Of a DNA stretch of 45,638 nucleotides, positions 35,617 to 44,542 are shown piece after piece; the first letter of the stretch is position 1; every line of letters begins with the position of its first letter. A model generated the notes under the pieces. That model was not told the DNA's origin. It did no database searches and saw nothing but the letters and a program-made list of their open reading frames with translations. The translations under genes were made by a program, and so were the position numbers. Source of the stretch: Paenibacillus dendritiformis (GTDB taxonomy: Bacteria > Bacillota > Bacilli > Paenibacillales > Paenibacillaceae). The stretch covers positions 1 through 45,638 of the forward strand of contig NZ_LDIG01000030.1 in NCBI RefSeq assembly GCF_015845845.1, read 5' to 3'.

Positions 35617-35662
35617 GCACCGCTCCCCTCAGCGGCCATATGACGCTGAAGCGAAGCGGTGC
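35617..35662 (-). terminator. Terminator of the rex-mtaD-ypmB transcript
   Basis: GCACCGCT (35617-35624) pairs with AGCGGTGC (35655-35662), with an inner CAGCG/CGCTG. On the minus strand TTTTTG follows. It lies 38 nt after the ypmB stop. Confidence 0.88.
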
Positions 35663-35699
35663 GGTAATGACAGGGCAGGCCAAGCTGCCCCAGGCTATT

Positions 35700-36221
35700 C
35701 TATTGGTTGGGAAGACCGTAGATCTCGCCCACCGGAGAACCGTCGTAGAAGGAATAAAACTGATAAAAATAGCGGCGCGTTCCTTTCTCGTCCTTACGCT
35801 GGACGAAGGCTTCCCACACATATTGATTATCCTTATATCCAGGCAGCAGGCGGACAATGCGGGCATCGGGGTGCGCCTGCTGAATCGCGGCCTTCACTAC
35901 GGCCTTATCCACGCTATCGGCTGCCGGGATCGAGGCGACCCGATCGGGGAATACCCATACCCAGACGGCCTTTCCCTCCTGGTTAACCCCATTAATGACA
36001 TAGACGACTTCATCCCATACGCTCTTCTCGATGCCGTTCACTTCGGTCAACGGCACCTCTTGCTGGGCACGCTGCAAAATGTCTGCTTCCTTCATCCGCT
36101 CATCGGAATAAATGTAGTTGACGTACATAACCAAGGCGACAATGAACAGGATAAGCACGACAAACGCCAGCATGGCGATGAACCACCGGTTGCGGCGGCG
36201 GCGACTGCGTCTTCTGGCCAT
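35700..36221 (-). CDS. ypmB: YpmB-like membrane-anchored protein (DUF5590 type)
   Basis: 173 aa: an Arg-rich cytoplasmic tip (MARRRSRRRRNRW), one transmembrane helix (about 14-36) and an outer domain with EVVYVINGVNQEGKAVWVWV, like the doubled PepSY-like fold of Bacillus YpmB. The function is unknown. Its place between dinG and asnS matches Bacillus gene order. GGGAGGAG precedes the ATG, and mtaD ends 12 nt upstream. Confidence 0.85.
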   Translation of the reverse strand: MARRRSRRRRNRWFIAMLAFVVLILFIVALVMYVNYIYSDERMKEADILQRAQQEVPLTEVNGIEKSVWDEVVYVINGVNQEGKAVWVWVFPDRVASIPAADSVDKAVVKAAIQQAHPDARIVRLLPGYKDNQYVWEAFVQRKDEKGTRRYFYQFYSFYDGSPVGEIYGLPNQ

Positions 36222-36233
36222 GCGCTCCTCCCG

Positions 36234-37544
36234 TCAGCGCTCAAGCAGGCGCGCGAAGCACCGCCCGGCTTCATAGAGAATGCGCTCTTCGTCCAAGGTG
36301 AGGCACTGGCCGTCCTTCACCACTTCGCGGCCGTCGACCCATACATGGGCGACGTCTTTGGCGGAAGCGGAATAGATCATATGCGAGACGAAGTCGGTAT
36401 GCGGAACGAAATGCGGCTGGTTCACGTTCACCGCCACGATATCCGCCTTCATGCCGGCTTCCAGCAGCCCCAGCTTCTCGGCCCGGATCGTCTGCGCTCC
36501 GTACAGCGTGCCCATGCGCATCGCTTCCGCCGCCGGCACTGCCGTCGGATCGCCGGATACGCCCTTATGAATCAGCGCCGCCAGGCGCATCTCTTCGAAC
36601 ATATCCAGATTGTTGTTGCTTGCCGGCCCATCCGTTCCGAGCGATACGGTTACGCCCGCGCGCAGCAGCTCAGGAACCCGCGCCACCCCGGAAGCCAGCT
36701 TCAGATTGCTGCCCGGATTATGAGAGACAGCGACGTCATGGCGAGCCAATACTTCGATCTCCTCATCGGTCAGATGAACGCCGTGCGCCACGAAGGATGG
36801 ACGCGAGAAGAAGCCGAGCTTCTCCAAATGAGCGACAGGACGAAGCCCGTAGTCCGCGACATTCTGGGCGACTTCCGCCGCGGTCTCCGACATATGCGTA
36901 TGCAGCGGGAGATCGAGATCATGCGCCGCCTCCACGAACTTCTCGATGAAGCCCGGAGGACATGTATACGGTGCGTGCGGAGCCAGCATCGCCGTAATGC
37001 GCCCGTCCGCCTTGCCGTGCCAGTCGCGGGCGAATTGAACGGCTTCCCGGAGCTTCGCTTCCTGCACGTCTTCCGGGCATAAGCCGATGGCGCCGCGCAT
37101 CAGGCAGGCGCGGATGCCGGACTCCTCGACGACCTTGGCCACCTCATCCATATGGTCGTACATATCGACGAACGTCGTCGTCCCGCCTTTCAGCATTTCC
37201 AGAACCGAGAGTGCGGTTCCACAACGGACATCCTCCGCGGTGAACTTCGCTTCCATCGGCCACATCTTCTCCTGCAGCCACGTCTGGAGCACCATGTCAT
37301 CGCCGTACCCGCGCAGCAGCGACATCGCCGCATGGCCGTGCGTGTTGATGAGCCCCGGCATGAAGAACAGCCCTTTGCCGTCGATTCGCGCCGCCTCGGG
37401 CGTATCATGCTCCTGCGGAAGCTGTTCCCCCACATATACAATCATGTCATCTTCAATGACCATCGTGCCTGTAACGGCCGTGCGCTCCGCGCCTGGGCGC
37501 AGCGACGCAAACGTCCCGTTCTCAATAATAAGTTTCGTCGTCAT
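36234..37544 (-). CDS. mtaD: 5-methylthioadenosine/S-adenosylhomocysteine deaminase
   Basis: Zinc amidohydrolase that deaminates MTA to methylthioinosine and SAH to S-inosylhomocysteine. 436 aa. Metal ligands are in LINTHGHAAM (His69, His71), LHTHMSE and FVAHGVHLT, with the Asp in LGTDGPASNN. The motif set fits MtaD/TrzA-like deaminases; other amidohydrolases of this branch are possible. The start overlaps the rex stop by 4 nt (ATGA). If methionine salvage is dead in this strain, this is a remaining route for MTA disposal in the window. Confidence 0.88.
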   Translation of the reverse strand: MTTKLIIENGTFASLRPGAERTAVTGTMVIEDDMIVYVGEQLPQEHDTPEAARIDGKGLFFMPGLINTHGHAAMSLLRGYGDDMVLQTWLQEKMWPMEAKFTAEDVRCGTALSVLEMLKGGTTTFVDMYDHMDEVAKVVEESGIRACLMRGAIGLCPEDVQEAKLREAVQFARDWHGKADGRITAMLAPHAPYTCPPGFIEKFVEAAHDLDLPLHTHMSETAAEVAQNVADYGLRPVAHLEKLGFFSRPSFVAHGVHLTDEEIEVLARHDVAVSHNPGSNLKLASGVARVPELLRAGVTVSLGTDGPASNNNLDMFEEMRLAALIHKGVSGDPTAVPAAEAMRMGTLYGAQTIRAEKLGLLEAGMKADIVAVNVNQPHFVPHTDFVSHMIYSASAKDVAHVWVDGREVVKDGQCLTLDEERILYEAGRCFARLLER

Positions 37545-38188
37545 TCTACCGGAGCTTCCTTTCTATCATCGGATAAATAATAGGCCAGACTGAACATATC
37601 CGTCGTAAAATCGGCCGTATGCACCCGCACATGAGCCGGAACGCGGAGGATAACCGGCGCGAAGTTCAAGATCGCCTCGACACCCGCCTCGACGAACTGT
37701 TCCGCGACATGCTGCGCCTCCGAAGCGGGCACGGTAATGATGCCGATGCGAATTTTCTGTTCGCGCACGGTGTCCGCCAGTTCGCTCATCGGCTGCACGC
37801 GCAAATTGTTGATCTCGGTGCCGACCTTCGACTCCAGCGCGTCGAATACGGCCACAATCCGCATATTGTCCTTCATATATGCCGTATAGTTGCACAAGGC
37901 ATGGCCCAGCTTCCCCGCGCCGACAAGACCGACATGAATAATCTGATCCAGCTTCAGTATATGGCGGATTTGTTGAATCAGGTAAGAGACGTCATACCCG
38001 ATTCCTTTTCGTCCAAAATCGCCGAAATATGCCAAGTCTTTGCGAATCTGGGCGGGATTGAGGTCCAGCTTCTGCCCCAAATCCTGTGAAGAAACCGTCA
38101 GAACCTCTCGCTGCTTCAGTTCCATCAGATGACGTAAATAAACCGGCAGTCTGCGAACGACAGCTTCTGATATTTTCAACGTTTTCAT
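37541..38188 (-). CDS. rex: Redox-sensing transcriptional repressor Rex
   Basis: Represses fermentative and respiratory genes according to the NADH/NAD+ ratio. 215 aa. The winged helix contains LGQKLDLNPAQIRKDLAYFG, followed by GRKGIGYDV, and the Rossmann motif is HVGLVGAGKLGHAL. The C-terminal swap helix is present (TTDMFSLAYYLS). It overlaps mtaD. I found no good TTGTGA-N6-TCACAA site in the window, including upstream of hbd-ackA. Confidence 0.95.
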   Translation of the reverse strand: MKTLKISEAVVRRLPVYLRHLMELKQREVLTVSSQDLGQKLDLNPAQIRKDLAYFGDFGRKGIGYDVSYLIQQIRHILKLDQIIHVGLVGAGKLGHALCNYTAYMKDNMRIVAVFDALESKVGTEINNLRVQPMSELADTVREQKIRIGIITVPASEAQHVAEQFVEAGVEAILNFAPVILRVPAHVRVHTADFTTDMFSLAYYLSDDRKEAPVE

Positions 38189-38223
38189 ATTTATTTCGTT
38201 GCCCCCTCATCGCTCTTACACGC

Positions 38224-41079
38224 CTATTTTTCGTGCTCGTTTAACCACGCTTCGATTCTGGGCACCAGCTGCACATTGGCCATGTGCTCCATCTTCGGCC
38301 CAGGAAGCGAATATAAGAAATGTTTGCCGTAGCTCGTCTCAATCACCCGCGTATCGTACACGATGACGATGCCTTTGTCCTGAGCGGTCCTCACAAGGCG
38401 TCCGAAGCCTTGCTTGAAGCGGATAACCGCCTGCGGAACCGAATATTTGCGGAACGGGTTCTGCTTCTGGCGCTTCAGCCGATCGCATTTGGCTTCGACG
38501 AGCGGATGGTTCGGCGGCTGGAATGGCAGCCGGACAATGGCGAGACAGGTGAGCGCGTCGCCGGGAATGTCGACGCCTTCCCAGAAGCTGCTCGTACCGA
38601 GAAGCACGGAAGCCGGCTGCTCCCGGAAGCGGCGCGTCAGCTTGCTGCGGTTCCCGCTGTCGATGCCTTGGCCCAGCACCTGAATGCCGCTTGCGCTCAG
38701 CGCTTCCTTCAGCGGCTCGTACACGTCCCGGAGCATGCGGTACGAGGTGAACAGGACGAGCATCCTGCCGCGCGTGACGAGCGCCACATCCCCGATCGAT
38801 TTCGCGAGCGTCTGATTGAAGACCGCGTCGGACGAGCCTTTGACGCTGGGAAAATCACGCGGGATAACGACCAGCGCCTGCTCCCGGTAATTGAACGGGG
38901 AAGGCAGAATAACCGTATGCAGCCTGCCGTCATTGGCGGCTTCCGCAAGGCCGATCTGTTCCTGCACGAACTGGAAGGACTTGTCGACGGACAGCGTCGC
39001 TGAAGTGAGGATGACGCTCTTTTTCGGTTCGAAGAAATATCGGTTCAGCGCGTCGCTCACATCGACCGGCACGGCATACATTTGCAGCGACTTGAACTTG
39101 AACTGCGTATTCCCCTCCATCCAATACACCGTCTCCGGATCCGAGCCTTGCATGAACAGGCGGAAATCGTCGCGCACTTGGCCTACATCCTTCAGCAGCC
39201 CGCTAATATCGACGATAACGCCCTCAAGTTCTTCGTCATCGGCCTCTTTCCACTCATTGACCAGCTTTTCGCCCGAGCGCACGATGTCGCTGAGACGGGT
39301 GTGGATCGATTTCTCCAGCTCCACCGCTTCGGGCCACTCTTCCGGGCGCTCGCCGGCCGGAAGACGAAGCACCGTCTGTCCGCCCTCGAATTGACCGGCT
39401 TCCCCGGAAGGAAGCAGCTGATACAGCATATCATGCAGCCGATCCCATTGCTCCTTGACGTCGACGATCTGCTGCAGCAGCTTATCGATCCCTTCGGCCC
39501 AGATAAGCGCTTTCTCGTGGCCTGATAACCGGAGACGCTGTTGAAGCACGACAAGAGCGCCGCTCTTGCTGTCTTTGAACAGCCGGGTCAGCGGGTGAAT
39601 GAGTGAAAAATATTGCAAATTCGTCCCCAAGTGCTTGCCGGCCGTCTCCTCGAAATGATGCGCCTCGTCAACGACGAGATGCTCATAGCCCGGCAGCAGA
39701 CGATGGTCGGCCATCACGTCGGTAAACAATAACGAGTGGTTCGTAATGACGATATCGGAGAGATTCGCGTTATTTTTGGCCCGGTGATAGAAGCAGCGGC
39801 GGAACCAAGGACAGGAACGGTTCAGGCAGGAATCGCTGTCGCTCGAGACCGAATCCCAGAACTCGGGCCCTTTATGCACGAGATGCAGCTCCTCGTCATC
39901 TCCATGCTCCGTCCGGCTGAGCCATACGAGCAGCTGCGCCGCTGTAATGCTGTCATCTCTTGCGTGAACGAACTCTCTGTTACTTATTTTATGTTCAAAT
40001 TTACGCAAACACAAATAGTGACTGCGTCCTTTTAATATCGATACCTTGAAGGAAAAAGGAACAATCTGCTCCAGAAGCGGCACATCGCGCTGTCTCAGCT
40101 GCTCCTGCAGGTTGATCGTATGGGTGCTGACCACGACCTTCTTCTCGTGAAGAACGCTGTGATACAGGGCCGGCAGCAAATAACCGAGCGATTTGCCCGT
40201 TCCCGTTCCGGCTTCGATCAGCAGATGCTTGTTCTCATCGAGGCATTCCATCACCTCATTGAACATCTGCTCCTGCGAGGCCCGCGGCTCGTAATGTTCC
40301 AGCATCGCTTCCATCCGCTGCTTCACTTCATCGAGAAATTGCCGGAACGACTTGCCGGCCAGCGGATTGTCCGCGGACGCGTCGCGAGGCGGCGGCGTGT
40401 CAGTCCAATCGTCCTGCTTGAGCATCAATTGGCGGTAAGGGAAGTAGCCTTCCTCCTCCCAGCTTGCCATATTCCGCTCCCGTTCGCTTAGCTTCTCCGC
40501 CAGCAGCCACTTCAAATCGCGTTCTTCATGATCCCCGAATACTTCCACGATGCCTTGCAGCGTAAGCAAAGGCAAGTCATCAATGGCTTCCATGCAGCGG
40601 CGGAAGATGTCCGCCGTCGCAAGGGCATCGCTGTCCGCCTGATGAGGTCTGTCATGGGCAATGCCGAAATCATGAGCTACGGAACCTAGCTGATAGGAAG
40701 GAAGCGAAGGGAACAAAATGCGAAGCAGCTCGATCGTGTCCAATATCCGGCCGGTGAACGGCAAATAACCGGTCTGCTCCAGCGCCTGGCGCAAATATTG
40801 GTAATCGAAGCCGACATTGTGGCCGACCAGGACCACGTCGCTCAGCAGCGGCACCATCCCGGTCATGGCCTCGTCCAGTTCTGGCGCATCCTGAACATCC
40901 TCGTCGGAGATGCCCGTAAGATTCGTGATGAATTCGGGTATGCTTGCCGTCGGACGGACCAGGGTGTGGTATTGTTGTTCTACGTTCAGATCATGCCCCA
41001 GAACGACAAGGCCAATCTGTATAATTTCATCGCTGGGCTGATTGCCCGTCGTCTCAAAATCCAACACAGCAAATCTCAT
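38224..41079 (-). CDS. dinG: DinG-family helicase with N-terminal DnaQ-like exonuclease domain
   Basis: 951 aa. Residues 1-165 form a DEDD exonuclease (Asp7 and Glu9 in VLDFETTG, Asp92 in HNVGFDYQ, His146/Asp151 in HQADSDA). An SF2 XPD/DinG helicase follows, with Walker A EAGTGTGKS (289-297), DEAH (470-473) and later motifs GTSSFWEGVDIPGD and QGFGRLVRT. Four cysteines (356, 417, 422, 428) sit where Fe-S XPD-type helicases carry their cluster. Some Firmicute DinG proteins have lost the cluster and act as nucleases, so their presence here matters. The start ATG follows AGAGGA. Repair or replication-fork role. Confidence 0.93.
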   Translation of the reverse strand: MRFAVLDFETTGNQPSDEIIQIGLVVLGHDLNVEQQYHTLVRPTASIPEFITNLTGISDEDVQDAPELDEAMTGMVPLLSDVVLVGHNVGFDYQYLRQALEQTGYLPFTGRILDTIELLRILFPSLPSYQLGSVAHDFGIAHDRPHQADSDALATADIFRRCMEAIDDLPLLTLQGIVEVFGDHEERDLKWLLAEKLSERERNMASWEEEGYFPYRQLMLKQDDWTDTPPPRDASADNPLAGKSFRQFLDEVKQRMEAMLEHYEPRASQEQMFNEVMECLDENKHLLIEAGTGTGKSLGYLLPALYHSVLHEKKVVVSTHTINLQEQLRQRDVPLLEQIVPFSFKVSILKGRSHYLCLRKFEHKISNREFVHARDDSITAAQLLVWLSRTEHGDDEELHLVHKGPEFWDSVSSDSDSCLNRSCPWFRRCFYHRAKNNANLSDIVITNHSLLFTDVMADHRLLPGYEHLVVDEAHHFEETAGKHLGTNLQYFSLIHPLTRLFKDSKSGALVVLQQRLRLSGHEKALIWAEGIDKLLQQIVDVKEQWDRLHDMLYQLLPSGEAGQFEGGQTVLRLPAGERPEEWPEAVELEKSIHTRLSDIVRSGEKLVNEWKEADDEELEGVIVDISGLLKDVGQVRDDFRLFMQGSDPETVYWMEGNTQFKFKSLQMYAVPVDVSDALNRYFFEPKKSVILTSATLSVDKSFQFVQEQIGLAEAANDGRLHTVILPSPFNYREQALVVIPRDFPSVKGSSDAVFNQTLAKSIGDVALVTRGRMLVLFTSYRMLRDVYEPLKEALSASGIQVLGQGIDSGNRSKLTRRFREQPASVLLGTSSFWEGVDIPGDALTCLAIVRLPFQPPNHPLVEAKCDRLKRQKQNPFRKYSVPQAVIRFKQGFGRLVRTAQDKGIVIVYDTRVIETSYGKHFLYSLPGPKMEHMANVQLVPRIEAWLNEHEK

Positions 41080-41143
41080 TATCTGTTAATTCCTCTCACC
41101 GATTTCTGTTCTTAGCATAACAGATGATCGGCCATTTGGAAAT

Positions 41144-41192
41144 GCACAGAGGGAAACATCTGTGCGTATTTTTTACGAACAGGTTTCCCTCT
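41144..41192. terminator. Hairpin region between the TPR gene and dinG
   Basis: Two alternative stems share bases: GCACAGA (41144-41150) with TCTGTGC (41159-41165), followed on the plus strand by TATTTTTT, and AGAGGGAAAC (41148-41157) with GTTTCCCTCT (41183-41192). It lies just after the TPR gene stop. On the minus strand the longer stem would be the terminator of the TPR transcript. Confidence 0.55.
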
Positions 41193-41196
41193 CTGG

Positions 41197-41829
41197 TTAC
41201 GGCATGTGAATCCACTCACCGCCATATTGCAAATGATCGCCATCCGACAGACACGCTTTCAAGTTCAAAACAGGCTCTGGCAGTGAAGGATCAAGCAGAT
41301 GCGCTTTGCTGAAGTATTCCTTCGCTTTGGAAAGATCCCGCTGCTCGGCGCTGATGCACCCCAAGGCATTGTAAGCGATCGCTTTGAGGCATTTGCTCTC
41401 GGTCAGAGGAATGATGAGTTGAAAATGATGTCCCGCTTCCTGATTCCGGCCCAGATGCAAATAACTCATGGCCAAATAAATGCGGCTGTCGATATGGTCC
41501 GGCCTTATCGAGGCCGCCGCTTCCAAATGCTTGACGGCTTCATCATACATCATCAGCATGTAGTATCCCTGACCTCGCTGGAACGGATCCGTAAAATCGG
41601 GCAATGTCGGCTGCGGCTGCGCCTCGATCACGTCGTTTTGACTGTGCGGACGCAGCGAGGCAAGCTTCTCCTCGAACCGAAGCCACTCCTCCACGATGTA
41701 GTCGCTCATTGTGGACAGCACCTTCAATTGCCGGTCCAGTTCCTGCTTGCGCTCTCCCGCCGCTTGGGGATACTGGCGAATTAATTCATCCAGCACTTCA
41801 TTCATCGTCGCGAATACTTGTTGCAGCAC
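41197..41829 (-). CDS. Tetratricopeptide-repeat protein
   Basis: 210 aa, soluble. An N-terminal helical region (about 1-60) is followed by TPR units: QRGQGYYMLMMYDEAVKHL, HIDSRIYLAMSYLHLGRNQE, and AIAYNALGCISAEQRDLSKAK, about residues 80-180. TPRs mediate protein contacts; no enzyme domain is present. The start is GTG 41829 behind AAAGGTGGG. It lies between panD and dinG with gaps on both sides, probably as its own transcription unit. Partner unknown. Confidence 0.85.
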   Translation of the reverse strand: MLQQVFATMNEVLDELIRQYPQAAGERKQELDRQLKVLSTMSDYIVEEWLRFEEKLASLRPHSQNDVIEAQPQPTLPDFTDPFQRGQGYYMLMMYDEAVKHLEAAASIRPDHIDSRIYLAMSYLHLGRNQEAGHHFQLIIPLTESKCLKAIAYNALGCISAEQRDLSKAKEYFSKAHLLDPSLPEPVLNLKACLSDGDHLQYGGEWIHMP

Positions 41830-42016
41830 GATTCCATCCCACCTTTACGAGTGATGCGTATCGTCGATAACGGATCTACGTTCATTGTGTGTTAAGGGGG
41901 TGGATTTCATTCCGCGCTCCAACGTTTACCCAACGGAGCCTGGCGCTGTCAAGGGCTTGGCCTGAGCCGGAACGAAGCGTGCCGGTGCTCGCTGTGATGG
42001 CGGCCGTTGACGCGGA

Positions 42017-42403
42017 TTATTTGATCGTCGCGTGAGCTTCCGTTCCGGCCATCAATTCCACCGGCTTGTTCTCCCCGTCGACGAACACGATTTTGGGCTG
42101 ATAAGAACGCGCTTCTTCGTCGGTCATCGCCGCATACGAAATAATAATGACATTGTCTCCGGGCTGGACAAGGCGCGCCGCCGCCCCGTTCAGGCAGATG
42201 ACCCCGGAATGGCGCGGACCCGGAATGACGTAAGTTTCCAGCCGGGCGCCGTTGTAATTGTTGACAATCTGCACTTTCTCATTGGCCCAAATGTCGGCGC
42301 ATTCCATCAGATGCTCATCGATCGTAATGCTGCCGACATAATTCAAGTTGGCCTCCGTCACCGTCGCGCGGTGGATTTTCGATTTCATCATTTCACGGAA
42401 CAT
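42017..42403 (-). CDS. panD: Aspartate 1-decarboxylase proenzyme
   Basis: Makes beta-alanine for pantothenate. 128 aa, the usual size. The self-cleavage site Gly24-Ser25 in NYVGSITID gives the pyruvoyl group at the new N-terminus. Other landmarks are [13 protein letters not shown] and [12 protein letters not shown]. Its start overlaps the end of panC by 16 nt. It is the third gene of panBCD. Confidence 0.97.
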   Translation of the reverse strand: MFREMMKSKIHRATVTEANLNYVGSITIDEHLMECADIWANEKVQIVNNYNGARLETYVIPGPRHSGVICLNGAAARLVQPGDNVIIISYAAMTDEEARSYQPKIVFVDGENKPVELMAGTEAHATIK

Positions 42404-43299
42404 AAGCGTCCTCCTTGGCGGCTGAACAGCCGGTTGTCGATTAAGCGCGTTCGCCCGAAACGGACCGCCAGCGCGATAAGCACGTCGCTCCCGGCATTGC
42501 CGACCGGTTCTTCGGAAGGCAGCGTCTGCAGCGCCGGGAACGTCAGGATGTCAACGTAATCAATGTCCGCCAGCGGCGCTTCGCCGATAACCTGACGGAT
42601 ACGGGACTTTATTTCTTCCGCCGTAAGCCCGGGCTCCTCCCCCAGCCATTCCTCCGCCATGCGGAGCGAGCGGGATAAGCCGAGCGCCTGCTCCCGTTCC
42701 TCCCCGCTCAGGTACACATTGCGCGAGCTGAGCGCGAGCCCGTCCGCTTCCCGCACGATCGGGCAAGGCACGATCGTGACGTCGAAATTCAGGTCCTCCA
42801 CCATTTGTTGAATGACGGCGACCTGCTGCGCATCCTTCATTCCGAAGTATGCCCGATCGGGCTTGACGATATGGAACAGCTTCGCGACCACGGTCGTGAC
42901 GCCGTCGAAATGGCCCGGACGGGACGCGCCGCACAGCGGCTCGGTCACTTCGCGCACATGAATCGTCGTCTTCGTCGGCTGCGGATACATCTCTTCCGGC
43001 GACGGGAGAAAGACGATATCGATGCCAACCGAAGCCGCGAGCTTCAAATCCCGCTCCTCATCGCGCGGATATTGGGCCAGATCCTCGTTCGGCCCGAATT
43101 GAATCGGATTGACGAAGATGCTCAGCACCGAGACCGCGCACTGCTCCTTCGCCTGCCGCATCAGACTGGCATGGCCTTCATGAAGATAGCCCATCGTCGG
43201 GACGAATCCGACCTCCGCCCGCCCCGATTGCCGCTCCGCTTCCTGCCGCAGCCTGCGGACCTCGGCCCGCAGCTCGGCGATAGTGCGTACGGTGATCAT
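42388..43299 (-). CDS. panC: Pantothenate synthetase
   Basis: ATP-dependent ligation of pantoate and beta-alanine. 303 aa from the ATG at 43299. The nucleotide-binding motifs are [20 protein letters not shown] and the KMSKS-like region in [10 protein letters not shown]. The tail beyond RLIDN is about 14 residues longer than common and overlaps panD. The start overlaps the panB stop by 4 nt (ATGA). The open frame continues upstream inside panB, but that is a shadow. Confidence 0.97.
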   Translation of the reverse strand: MITVRTIAELRAEVRRLRQEAERQSGRAEVGFVPTMGYLHEGHASLMRQAKEQCAVSVLSIFVNPIQFGPNEDLAQYPRDEERDLKLAASVGIDIVFLPSPEEMYPQPTKTTIHVREVTEPLCGASRPGHFDGVTTVVAKLFHIVKPDRAYFGMKDAQQVAVIQQMVEDLNFDVTIVPCPIVREADGLALSSRNVYLSGEEREQALGLSRSLRMAEEWLGEEPGLTAEEIKSRIRQVIGEAPLADIDYVDILTFPALQTLPSEEPVGNAGSDVLIALAVRFGRTRLIDNRLFSRQGGRLCSVK

Positions 43300-44168
43300 C
43301 GGACATCCCCCTCTTCCTTGGCGGCATGTCCGTACAATTGGCCCTGCACTTCTTCGCCGGCCGCGAATGAATGGCCTTCTTCCGGGAAGGTCCCCGCTTT
43401 CACCTCTTGCACATAGGCGCCGATTCCCTCTTGTATCATGGCGCCGATATCGGCATAGGTTTTGACGAACCGCTTCTCGCGGTAATCCGCCGTATAGCGC
43501 AGCAGATCGTGGAATACAAGCACCTGCCCGTCGCAGCCCGCGCCCGCCCCGATGCCGATCGTCGGAATCGAGAGCCGTTCCGTAATATAAGCCGCCACCT
43601 GCGCCGTCACCAGCTCCAGCACAATCGCGAAGGCGCCGGCCTTCTCCAGCGCCAGGGCATCCTCCAGCAGGCGGTTCGCATCCTCCGCCGTCTTGCCTTG
43701 AATGCGGTAGCCGCCGATCTGATGCACGGACTGCGGCGTCAGGCCGATATGGCCCAGGACGGGCACCCCTGCCTGCACGCACGCTTCTACTGTAGCCGCG
43801 ATTTCCTTGCCGCCCTCCATTTTGACTGCATGGGCATGGCCTTCCTGCATAATGCGGCGGACGCCGGCCAGCGTGTCCGAAATGCTGCCGTGGTATGTCA
43901 TGAACGGCATATCTGTCACGATGAAGGTGCGGGGCGCTCCCCGCCGTACGGCGCGCGAATGATATACCATGTCGTCGAGCGTAACCGGCAGCGTCGAGTC
44001 ATAGCCGAGCACGACATTGCCGAGGGAATCGCCGACGAGAATCAAATCGACGCCGGCCGCTTCCGCCAATTGGGCCGACGGGTAATCATACGCCGTAACC
44101 ATGGCCAGCTTTTCCCCGCGCCCCTTCATCGCCTTCATTTTCACAATGCTTAACGGTTGTGTTGCCAT
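43296..44168 (-). CDS. panB: 3-methyl-2-oxobutanoate hydroxymethyltransferase
   Basis: Transfers a hydroxymethyl group from methylene-THF to alpha-ketoisovalerate, first step of pantoate synthesis. 290 aa. Family motifs: MVTAYDYPSAQLAEAAGVD, LVGDSLGNVVLGY, GHIGLTPQSV and the catalytic region IGIGAGAGCDGQVLVFHD. The start is ATG 44168, which matches the family N-terminus; AAAGGAG lies 13 nt upstream, a bit far, and another ATG three codons earlier is closer to it. The panB-panC-panD genes overlap each other and form one operon behind a structured leader. Confidence 0.95.
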   Translation of the reverse strand: MATQPLSIVKMKAMKGRGEKLAMVTAYDYPSAQLAEAAGVDLILVGDSLGNVVLGYDSTLPVTLDDMVYHSRAVRRGAPRTFIVTDMPFMTYHGSISDTLAGVRRIMQEGHAHAVKMEGGKEIAATVEACVQAGVPVLGHIGLTPQSVHQIGGYRIQGKTAEDANRLLEDALALEKAGAFAIVLELVTAQVAAYITERLSIPTIGIGAGAGCDGQVLVFHDLLRYTADYREKRFVKTYADIGAMIQEGIGAYVQEVKAGTFPEEGHSFAAGEEVQGQLYGHAAKEEGDVR

Positions 44169-44310
44169 CTCGTACATCCATCTCCTTTTGTAGAGGCCGT
44201 TCAAAAAGCCCGCTTTCTTTCGCGGAACATCTTTTTCAAACACAAGACCCTTCGCGGTCGGCCCCTATTAATTGTTCGGCCTCGTTCCTTCGCTTTAGTG
44301 TGCGCAAAAC

Positions 44311-44344
44311 AAAAAAACCTTTCAGCATATCCTGCTAAAAAGGT
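44311..44344 (-). terminator. Intrinsic terminator in the panB leader
   Basis: On the minus strand ACCTTTTTAGCA pairs with TGCTGAAAGGT around GGATA, with one bulge, and is followed by a run of seven T. It lies between the pan hairpins and panB. If the leader starts at the promoter near 44514-44542, this is an attenuator of the pan operon. It could also end birA read-through. Confidence 0.8.
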
Positions 44345-44428
44345 CACCAAAGAGAAAAAGAGGTCGCATGCGGACGTCCTTCTGTCTCGGTCCCTTCGGC
44401 TCAGAGCAGATACGTGCATCACGTTCGT

Positions 44429-44507
44429 CAAGGAATATGTACTTGTCGGCACGATTTTCCTTGCTTACTCGGGTGAGTGCGATTCTCTTCGGAGATACCG
44501 CCTCACC
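44429..44507 (-). ncRNA. Candidate pan RNA motif upstream of panBCD
   Basis: On the minus strand the leader begins with a hairpin (44507 to 44472): outer stem GGTGAG/CTCACC, middle GCGGT/ATCGC, inner TCTC/GAGA and loop CGAA. A single A bulges between the inner and middle stems on the 5' side, and another between the middle and outer stems on the 3' side. A second hairpin CAAGGAA/TTCCTTG (44463 to 44429) follows with an A-rich internal loop. The known pan motif, found upstream of pantothenate genes in Bacillales, is a hairpin with two conserved bulged A residues, often in tandem. Structure and place match; the ligand is not established. The 370-nt gap 44169-44538 is accounted for by this leader. 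Confidence 0.65.
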
Positions 44508-44513
44508 GACTAC

Positions 44514-44542
44514 AGTATAGCAGATCCATGGATCGGTTTCAC
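44514..44542 (-). promoter_or_regulatory. Candidate promoter of the pan operon
   Basis: On the minus strand GTGAAA (44542-44537), 17-nt spacer, TATACT (44519-44514). The -35 overlaps the last codons and stop of birA. Transcription would start within a few nt of the pan hairpin, as expected for a leader RNA. Confidence 0.6.

Noticed and set aside
43300-43782. Extended N-terminus of panC
   Set aside because: The extension lies wholly inside panB in another frame; the ATG at 43299 matches the family start and overlaps the panB stop.
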